DNA of 64,000 nt, taken from positions 1 through 64,000 of the forward strand of contig JAUJYZ010000903.1 of the NCBI GenBank assembly GCA_033675265.1, in the 5' to 3' direction. Within the stretch, counting starts at the first letter, position 1. Every line of letters begins with the position of its first letter. This document shows, in pieces, positions 54,286 through 64,000 of the stretch. This DNA comes from Actinostola sp. cb2023 (taxonomy: Eukaryota > Cnidaria > Anthozoa > Actiniaria > Actinostolidae). Both the position numbers and the translations under genes were made by a program. The notes under the pieces were generated by a model, which was given only the letters and a program-made list of their open reading frames with translations, searched no databases and had not been told where the DNA came from.

Positions 54286-57200
54286 TATTGTTAAATTAAT
54301 GAAATAATAAACTGTGGTCGTTCCTTCAGCTATAGGGAACAAGAATGAGGACACAAATTCCTCTTCTTGCTTTGTTGATATAATTGTTAAATTAATGAAA
54401 TAATAAACTGTGGTCGTTCCTTCAGCTATAGGGAACAAGAATGACCACACAATTTCCTCTTCTTCCTTTGTTGATATAATTGTTAAATTAATGAAATAAT
54501 AAACTGTGGTCGTTCCTTCAGCCACAGGGAACAAGAATGACGACACAAATTCCTCTTCTTGCTTTGTTGACATAATTGATAAATTAATGAAATAATAAAC
54601 TGTGGTCGTTCCTTCAGCCACAGGGAACAAGAATGACGACACAAATTCCTCTTCTTGCTTTGTTGACATAATTGATAAATTAATGAAATAATAAACTGTG
54701 GTCGTTCCTTCAGCTATAGGGAACAAGAATGACGACACAAATTCCTCTTCTTGCTTTGTTGACATAATTGATAAATTAATGAAATAATAAACTGTGGTCG
54801 TTCCTTCAGCTGCTATAGGGAACAAGAATGACCACACAAATTCCTCTTCTTGCTTTGTTGATATAATTGTTAAATTAATGAAATAATAAACTGTGGTCGT
54901 TCCTTCAGCTATAGGGAACAAGAATGACCACACAAATTCCTCTTCTTGCTTTGTTGATATAATTGTTAAATTAATGAAATAATAAACTGTGGTCGTTCCT
55001 TCAGCTATAGGGAACAAGAATGACGACACAAATTCATCTTCTTGCTTTGTTGACATAATTGTTAAATTAATGAAATAATAAACTGTGGTCGTTCCTTCAG
55101 CTATAGGGAACAAGAATGACGACACAAATTCCTCTTCTTGCTTTGTTGACATAATTGTTAAATTAATGAAATAATAAACTGTGGTCGTTCCTTCTGCTTC
55201 TATAGGGAACAAGAATGACCACACAAATTCCTCTTCTTGCTTTGTTGATATCATTGTAAATTAATGAAATAATAAACTGTGGTCGTTCCTTCAGCCACAG
55301 GGAACAAGAATGACGACACAAATTCCTCTTCTTGCTTTGTTGACATAATTGATAAATTAATGAAATAATAAACTGTGGTCGTTCCTTCAGCCACAGGGAA
55401 CAAGAATGACGACACAAATTCCTCTTCTTGCTTTGTTGACATAATTGATAAATTAATGAAATAATAAACTGTGGTCGTTCCTTCAGCTATAGGGAACAAG
55501 AATGACGACACAAGTTCCTCTTCTTGCTTTGTTGACATAATTGATAAATTAATGAAATAATAAACTGTGGTCGTTCCTTCAGCTGCTATAGGGAACAAGA
55601 ATGACCACACAAATTCCTCTTCTTGCTTTGTTGATATAATTGTTAAATTAATGAAATAATAAACTGTGGTCGTTCCTTCAGCTATAGGGAACAAGAATGA
55701 CGACACAAATTCCTCTTCTTGCTTTGTTGATATAATTGTTAAATTAATGAAATAATAAACTGTGGTCGTTCCTTCAGCTATAGGGAACAAGAATGACGAC
55801 ACAAATTCATCTTCTTGCTTTGTTGACATAATTGTTAAATTAATGAAATAATAAACTGTGGTCGTTCCTTCAGCTATAGGGAACAAGAATGACGACACAA
55901 ATTCCTCTTCTTGCTTTGTTGACATAATTGTTAAATTAATGAAATAATAAACTGTGGTCGTTCCTTCTGCTTCTATAGGGAACAAGAATGACCACACAAA
56001 TTCCTCTTCTTGCTTTGTTGATATAATTGTTAAATTAATGAAATAATAAACTGTGGTCGTTCCTTCAGCTATAGGGAACAAGAATGACCACACAAATTCC
56101 TCTTCTTGCTTTGTTGATATAAGTGTTAAATTAATGAAATAATAAATTGTGGTCGTTCCTTCAGCTATAGGGAACAAGAATGACGACACAAATTCCTCTT
56201 CTTGCTTTGTTGATATAATTGTTAAATTAATGAAATAATAAACTGTGGTCGTTCCTTCAGCTATAGGGAACAAGAATGACGACACAAATTCATCTTCTTG
56301 CTTTGTTGACATAATTGTTAAATTAATGAAATAATAAACTGTGGTCGTTCCTTCAGCTATAGGGAACAAGAATGACGACACAAATTCCTCTTCTTGCTTT
56401 GTTGACATAATTGTTAAATTAATGAAAAAATAAACTGTGGTCGTTCCTTCTGCTTCTATAGGGAACAAGAATGACCACACAAATTCCTCTTCTTGCTTTG
56501 TTGATATAATTGTTAAATTAATGAAATAATAAACTGTGGTCGTTCCTTCAGCTATAGGGAACAAGAATGACCACACAAATTCCTCTTCTTGCTTTGTTGA
56601 TATAATTGTTAAATTAATGAAATAATAAACTGTGGTCGTTCCTTCAGCTATAGGGAACAAGAATGACGACACAAATTCCTCTTCTTGCTTTGTTGACATA
56701 ATTGATAAATTAATGAAATAATAAACTGTGGTCGTTCCTTCAGCTGCTATAGGGAACAAGAATGACCACACAAATTCCTCTTCTTGCTTTGTTGATATAA
56801 TTGTTAAATTAATGAAATAATAAACTGTGGTCGTTCCTTCAGCTATAGGGAACAAGAATGACGACACAAATTCCTCTTCTTGCTTTGTTGACATAATTGT
56901 TAAATTAATGAAATAATAAACTGTGGTGGTTCCTTCTGCTTCTATAGGGAACAAGAATGACCACACAAATTCCTCTTCTTGCTTTGTTGATATAATTGTT
57001 AAATTAATGAAATAATAAACTGTGGTCGTTCCTTCAGCTATAGGGAACAAGAATGACCACACAAATTCCTCTTCTTGCTTTGTTGACATAATTGATAAAT
57101 TAATGAAATAATAAACTGTGGTCGTTCCTTCAGCTGCTATAGGGAACAAGAATGACCACACAAATTCCTCTTCTTGCTTTGTTGACATAATTGATAAATT

Positions 57201-60200
57201 AATGAAATAATAAACTGTGGTCGTTCCTTCAGCTGCTATAGGGAACAAGAATGACCACACAAATTCCTCTTCTTGCTTTGTTGATATAATTGTTAAACTA
57301 ATGAAATAATAAACTGTGGTCGTTCCTTCAGCTATAGGGAACAAGACAAGAATGACCACACAATTTCCTCTTCTTCCTTTGTTGATATAATTGTTAAATT
57401 AATGAAATAATAAACTGTCATCGTTCCTTAAGCTATAGGGAACAAGAATGACGACACAAATTTATCCTCTTGCTTTGTTGACATAATTGTTAAATTAATG
57501 AAATAATAAACTGTGGTCGTTCCTTCAGCTGCTATAGGGAACAAGAATGACGACACAAATTCCTCTTCTTGCTTTGTTGATATAATTGATAAATTAATGA
57601 AATAATAAACTGTGGTCGTTCCTTCAGCTATAGGGAACAAGAATGCTTTGTTGACATAATTGATAAATTAATGAAATAATAAACTGTGGTCGTTCCTTCA
57701 GCTATAGGGAACAAGAATGACGACACAAATTCCTCTTCTTGCTTTGTTGACATAATTGATAAATTAATGAAATAATAAACTGTGGTCGTTCCTTCAGCTG
57801 CTATAGGGAACAAGAATGACGACACAAATTCCTCTTCTTGCTTTGTTGACATAATTGATAAATTAATGAAATAATAAACTGTGGTCGTTCCTTCAGCTGC
57901 TATAGGGAACAAGAATGACCACACAAATTCCTCTTCTTGCTTTGTTGATATAATTGTTAAACTAATGAAATAATAAACTGTGGTCGTTCCTTCAGCTAGA
58001 GGGAACAAGAATGACCACACAAATTCCTCTTCTTGCTTTGTTGATATAATTGTTAAATTAATGAAATAATAAACTGTGGTCGTTCCTTCAGCTATAGGGA
58101 ACAAGAATGACGACACAAATTCCTCTTCTTGCTTTGTTGACATAATTGATAAATTAATGAAATAATAAACTGTGGTCGTTCCTTCAGCTATAGGGAACAA
58201 GAATGACCACACAAATTCCTCTTCTTGCTTTGTTGATATAATTGTTAAACTAATGAAATAATAAACTGTGGTCGTTCCTTCAGCTATAGGGAACAAGAAT
58301 GACCACACAAATTCCTCTTCTTGCTTTGTTGATATAATTGATAAATTAATGAAATAATAAACTGTGGTCGTTCCTTCAGCTATAGGGAACAAGAATGCTT
58401 TGTTGACTTCTTGCTTTAATTGATTAAATTAATGAAATAATAAACTGTGGTCGTTCCTTCAGCTATAGGGAACAAGAATGACGACACAAATTCCTCTTCT
58501 TGCTTTGTTGACATAATTGATAAATTAATGAAATAATAAACTGTGGTCGTTCCTTCAGCTATAGGGAACAAGAATGACGACACAAATTCCTCTTCTTGCT
58601 TTGTTGACATAATTGATAAATTAATGAAATAATAAACTGTGGTCGTTCCTTCAGCTATAGGGAACAAGAATGACCACACAAATTCCTCTTCTTGCTTTGT
58701 TGACATAATTGATAAATTAATGAAATAATAAACTGTGGTCGTTCCTTCAGCTGCTATAGGGAACAAGAATGACGACACAAATTCCTCTTCTTGCTTTGTT
58801 GAAATAATTGTTAAATTAATGAAATAATAAACTGTGGTCGTTCCTTCAGCTATAGGGAACAAGAATGACCACACAAATTCCTCTTCTTGCTTTGTTGATA
58901 TAATTGTTAAACTAATGAAATAATAAACTGTGGTCGTTCCTTCAGCTGCTATAGGGAACAAGAATGACGACACAAATTCCTCTTCTTGCTTTGTTGACAT
59001 AATTGATAAATTAATGAAATAATAAACTGTGGTCGTTCCTTCAGCTATAGGGAACAAGAATGACGACACAAATTCCTCCTCTTGCTTTGTTGACATAATT
59101 GTTAAATTAATGAAATAATAAACTGTGGTCGTTCCTTCAGCTGCTATAGGGAACAAGAATGACGACACAAATTCCTCTTCTTGCTTTGTTGATATAATTG
59201 TTAAATTAATGAAATAATAAACTGTGGTCGTTCCTTCAGCTATAGGGAACAAGAATGACCACACAAATTCCTCTTCTTGCTTTGTTGATATAATTGTTAA
59301 ACTAATGAAATAATAAACTGTGGTCGTTCCTTCAGCTATAGGGAACAAGAATGACCACACAAATTCCTCTTCTTGCTTTGTTGATATAATTGTTAAACTA
59401 ATGAAATAATAAACTGTGGTCGTTCCTTCAGCTGCTATAGGGAACAAGAATGACCACACAAATTCCTCTTCTTGCTTTGTTGACATAATTGATAAATTAA
59501 TGAAATAATAAACTGTGGTCGTTCCTTCAGCTATAGGGAACAAGAATGACGACACAAATTTATCCTCTTGCTTTGTTGACATAATTGTTAAATTAATGAA
59601 ATAATAAACTGTGGTCGTTCCTTCAGCTGCTATAGGGAACAAGAATGACGACACAAATTCCTCTTCTTGCTTTGTTGATATAATTGTTAAATTAATGAAA
59701 TAATAAACTGTGGTCGTTCCTTCAGCTATAGGGAACAAGAATGACGACACAAATTCCTCTTCTTGCTTTGTTGACATAATTGATAAATTAATGAAATAAT
59801 AAACTGTGGTCGTTCCTTCAGCTATAGGGAACAAGAATGACCACACAAATTCCTCTTCTTGCTTTGTTGATATAATTGTTAAACTAATGAAATAATAAAT
59901 TGTGGTCGTTCCTTCAGCTATAGGGAACAAGAATGACCACACAAATTCCTCTTCTTGCTTTGTTGATATAATTGTTAAATTAATGAAATAATAAACTGTC
60001 ATCGTTCCTTAAGCTATAGGGAACAAGAATGACGACACAAATTTATCCTCTTGCTTTGTTGACATAATTGTTAAATTAATGAAATAATAAACTGTGGTCG
60101 TTCCTTCAGCTGCTATAGGGAACAAGAATGACGACACAAATTCCTCTTCTTGCTTTGTTGATATAATTGATAAATTAATGAAATAATAAACTGTGGTCGT

Positions 60201-63200
60201 TCCTTCAGCTATAGGGAACAAGAATGCTTTGTTGACATAATTGATAAATTAATGAAATAATAAACTGTGGTCGTTCCTTCAGCTATAGGGAACAAGAATG
60301 ACCACACAAATTCCTCTTCTTGCTTTGTTGACATAATTGATAAATTAAATAATGAAATAATAAAACTGTGGTCGTTCCTTCAGCTATAGGGAACAAGAAT
60401 GACCACACACAATTCCTCTTCTTGCTTTGTTGACATAATTGATAAATTAATGAAATAATAAACTGTGGTCGTTCCTTCAGCTATAGGGAACAAGAATGAC
60501 CACACAAATTCCTCTTCTTGCTTTGTTGACATAATTGATAAATTAATGAAATAATAAACTGTGGTCGTTCCTTCAGCTGCTATAGGGAACAAGAATGACG
60601 ACACAAATTGCTCTTCTTGCTTTGTTGAAATAATTGTTAAATTAATGAAATAATAAACTGTGGTCGTTCCTTCAGCTATAGGGAACAAGAATGACCACAC
60701 AAATTCCTCTTCTTGCTTTGTTGATATAATTGTTAAATTAATGAAATAATAAACTGTGGTCGTTCCTTCAGCTATAGGGAACAAGAATGACGACACAAAT
60801 TCCTCTTCTTGCTTTGTTGACATAATTGTTAAATTAATGAAATAATAAAAACTGTGGTCGTTCCTTCAGCTGCTATAGGGAACAAGAATGACGACACAAA
60901 TTCCTCTTCTTGCTTTGTTGATATAATTGATAAATTAATGAAATAATAAACTGTGGTCGTTCCTTCAGCTATAGGGAACAAGAATGACGACACAAATTCC
61001 TCTTCTTGCTTTGTTGACATAATTGATAAATTAATGAAATAATAAACTGTGGTCGTTCCTTCAGCTATAGGGAACAAGAATGATGACACACAAATTCCTC
61101 TTCTTGCTTTGTTGACATAATTGATAAATTAATGAAATAATAAACTGTGGTCGTTCCTTCAGCTATAGGGAACAAGAATGACGACACAAATTCCTCTTCT
61201 TGCTTTGTTGACATAATTGATAAATTAATGAAATAATAAACTGTGGTCGTTCCTTCAGCTATAGGGAACAAGAATGACGACACAAATTCCTCTTCTTGCT
61301 TTGTTGAAATAATTGTTAAATTAATGAAATAATAAACTGTGGTCGTTCCTTCAGCTATAGGGAACAAGAATGACCACACAAATTCCTCTTCTTGCTTTGT
61401 TGATATAATTGTTAAATTAATGAAATAATAAACTGTGGTCGTTCCTTCAGCTGCTATAGGGAACAAGAATGACCACACAAATTCCTCTTCTTGCTTTGTT
61501 GACATAATTGTTAAATTAATGAAATAATAAACTGTGGTCGTTCCTTCAGCTATAGGGAACAAGAATGACGACACAAATTTATCTTCTTGCTTTGTTGACA
61601 TAATTGTTAAATTAATGAAATAATAAACTGTGGTCGTTCCTTCAGCTGCTATAGGGAACAAGAATGACGACACAAATTCCTCTTCTTGCTTTGTTGATAT
61701 AATTGATAAATTAATGAAATAATAAACTGTGGTCGTTCCTTCAGCTATAGGGAACAAGAATGACGACACAAATTCCTCTTCTTGCTTTGTTGACATAATT
61801 GATAAATTAATGAAATAATAAACTGTGGTCGTTCCTTCAGCTATAGGGAACAAGAATGACCACACAAATTCCTCTTCTTGCTTTGTTGATATAATTGTTA
61901 AATTAATGAAATAATAAACTGTGGTCGTTCCTTCAGCTATAGGGAACAAGAATGACCACACAAATTCCTCTTCTTGCTTTGTTGATATAATTGTTAAATT
62001 AATGAAATAATAAACTGTGGTCGTTCCTTCAGCTGCTATAGGGAACAAGAATGACCACACAAATTCCTCTTCTTGCTTTGTTGACATAATTGTTAAATTA
62101 ATGAAATAATAAACTGTGGTCGTTCCTTCAGCTATAGGGAACAAGAATGACGACACAAATTTCCTCTTCTTGCTTTGTTGACATAATTGTTAAATTAATG
62201 AAATAATAAACTGTGGTCGTTCCTTCAGCTGCTATAGGGAACAAGAATGACGACACAAATTCCTCTTCTTGCTTTGTTGATATAATTGTTAAATTAATGA
62301 AATAATAAACTGTGGTCGTTCCTTCAGCTATAGGGAACAAGAATGACGACACAAATTCCTCTTCTTGCTTTGTTGACATAATTGATAAATTAATGAAATA
62401 ATAAACTGTGGTCGTTCCTTCAGCTATAGGGAACAAGAATGACCACACAAATTCCTCTTCTTGCTTTGTTGATATAATTGTTAAACTAATGAAATAATAA
62501 ACTGTGGTCGTTCCTTCAGCTATAGGGAACAAGAATGACCACACAAAATTCCTCTTCTTGCTTTGTTGATATAATTGTTAAATTAATGAAATAATAAACT
62601 GTGGTCGTTCCTTCAGCTATAGGGAACAAGAATGACGACACAAATTTATCCTCTTGCTTTGTTGACATAATTGTTAAATTAATGAAATAATAAACTGTGG
62701 TCGTTCCTTCAGCTGCTATAGGGAACAAGAATGACGACACAAATTCCTCTTCTTGCTTTGTTGATATAATTGATAAATTAATGAAATAATAAACTGTGGT
62801 CGTTCCTTCAGCTGCTATAGGGAACAAGAATGACGACACAAATTCCTCTTCTTGCTGTTGATATTGTTGATAAATTGATAAATTAATGAAATAATAAACT
62901 GTGGTCGTTCCTTCAGCTATAGGGAACAAGAATGACGACACAAATTCCTCTTCTTGCTTTGTTGACATAATTGATAAATTAATGAAATAATAAACTGTGG
63001 TCGTTCCTTCAGCTATAGGGAACAAGAAGAATGACCACACAAATCCTCTCTTCTTGCTTTGTTGATATAATTGTTAAATTAATGAAATAATAAACTGTGG
63101 TCGTTCCTTCAGCTGCTATAGGGAACAAGAATGACCACACAAATTCCTCTTCTTGCTTTGTTGACATAATTGATAAATTAATGAAATAATAAACTGTGGT

Positions 63201-64000
63201 CGTTCCTTCAGGGAACTGCTATAGGGAACAAGAATGACGACACAAATTCCTCTTCTTGCTTTGTTGACATAATTGTTAAATTAATGAAATAATAAACTGT
63301 GGTCGTTCCTTCAGCTGCTATAGGGAACAAGAATGACGACACAAATTCCTCTTCTTGCTTTGTTGATATAATTGTTAAATTGTTAAATTAATGAAATAAT
63401 AAACTGTGGTCGTTCCTTCAGCTATAGGGAACAAGAATGACGACACAAATTCCTCTTCTTGCTTTGTTGACATAATTGATAAATTAATGAAATAATAAAC
63501 TGTGGTCGTTCCTTCAGCTATAGGGAACAAGAATGACCACACAAATTCCTCTTCTTGCTTTGTTGATATAATTGTTAAATTAATGAAATAATAAACTGTG
63601 GTCGTTCCTTCAGCTATAGGGAACAAGAATGACCACACAAATTCCTCTTCTTGCTTTGTTGATATAATTGTTAAATTAATGAAATAATAAACTGTGGTCG
63701 TTCCTTAAGCTATAGGGAACAAGAATGACGACACAAATTTATCCTCTTGCTTTGTTGACATAATTGTTAAATTAATGAAATAATAAACTGTGGTCGTTCC
63801 TTCAGCTGCTATAGGGAACAAGAATGACGACACAAATTCCTCTTCTTGCTTTGTTGATATAATTGATAAATTAATGAAATAATAAACTGTGGTGGTCTTC
63901 CTTCAGCTATAGGGAACAAGAATGCTTTGTTGACATAATTGATAAATTAATGAAATAATAAACTGTGGTCGTTCCTTCAGCTATAGGGAACAAGAATGAC
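54286..64000 (-). repeat. 96/99-bp satellite array, about 100 copies
   Basis: Monomer on the plus strand: ATTGTTAAATTAATGAAATA, ATAAACTGTGGTCGTTCCTT, CAGCTATAGGGAACAAGAAT, GACCACACAAATTCCTCTTC, TTGCTTTGTTGATATA (96 bp). A GCTGCT variant makes 99 bp. Two main classes differ at GACCAC/GACGAC, with linked changes at GATATA/GACATA and TGTTAAAT/TGATAAAT. Because lengths are multiples of three and one minus-strand frame lacks stops, frames up to 702 codons appear (STKQEEEFVWSFLFPIAEG...). They have no start context, splice pattern or codon bias and are broken by one-base indels. The array runs off the window. Confidence 0.95.

Larger units (their letters stand above)
43285..54290 (-). repeat. right arm of a giant inverted duplication
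   Basis: Mirror of the left arm: minisatellite, then 43.86-45.24, 45.24-46.86, 48.70-49.85 and 51.28-51.43 kb, then the foldback element and, after a 1.4-kb insertion, the 96-bp satellite in inverted orientation. Confidence 0.85.

Noticed and set aside
54244..63638. Long minus-strand frames (336, 702, 528, 363 codons) as real repeat proteins
   Set aside because: They are read-throughs of a 96/99-bp satellite; adjacent monomers break the frame by one-base indels, and there is no promoter, splice or domain evidence.

Overview
This is eukaryotic DNA: AT-rich, intron-bearing and packed with transposon relics, with no operons or ribosome-binding sites. The mix of retroelements and tyrosine-recombinase elements (BEL/Pao, a DIRS/Ngaro-like element, Crypton-like, Tc1-like and piggyBac-like relics, many foldback MITEs) plus leucine-rich-repeat (LRR) exons of vertebrate-like design points to an invertebrate animal. 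A cnidarian such as a stony coral or anemone is my best guess, inferred from style only.

Layout. (1) 0.27-2.94 kb: TTAA-flanked transposons nested in one another. (2) 4.4-5.5 kb: a decayed BEL/Pao gag/protease on the minus strand. (3) 7.0-24.1 kb: the main genic feature, a minus-strand LRR locus. A cysteine-rich LRRNT cap exon at 23999-24113 is followed by 35 recognisable LRR exons or exon relics; 26 are intact 72-nt cassettes, each encoding one 24-residue LRR, phase 2 at both ends, with clean splice sites. The units repeat every ~210-220 bp and are grouped into higher-order blocks by a ~1.2-kb spacer present five times. Several transposons have landed in the array, some inside exons. I number exons E1-E35 in transcription order, from high to low coordinate.

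(4) 26.2-36.95 kb and 43.3-54.3 kb (running on into the satellite): a very large inverted duplication around a 6.3-kb centre. The arms are near-identical over long stretches but carry different insertions, so each arm acts as the empty-site control for the other. Shared contents include a Crypton-like recombinase relic, MITEs and a 31-bp minisatellite. The centre (37-43.3 kb) holds a probable multi-exon gene fragment of unknown function on the minus strand and a foldback transposon. (5) 52.9-54.3 kb: a non-autonomous element with the A1-B1A2B2 split direct repeats of Ngaro/PAT-like retrotransposons. (6) 54.3-64.0 kb: about 100 copies of a 96/99-bp satellite that leaves long but probably meaningless open frames. 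Three copies of the same satellite sit at the far end of the left arm.

How parts fit: the LRR locus is the only part that looks like a host gene of clear type (cap exon, interchangeable LRR cassettes, recurring terminal-like exons). Almost everything else is mobile or repetitive DNA. The signal-peptide exon, LRRCT cap and any membrane anchor of the LRR gene were not found in the window.
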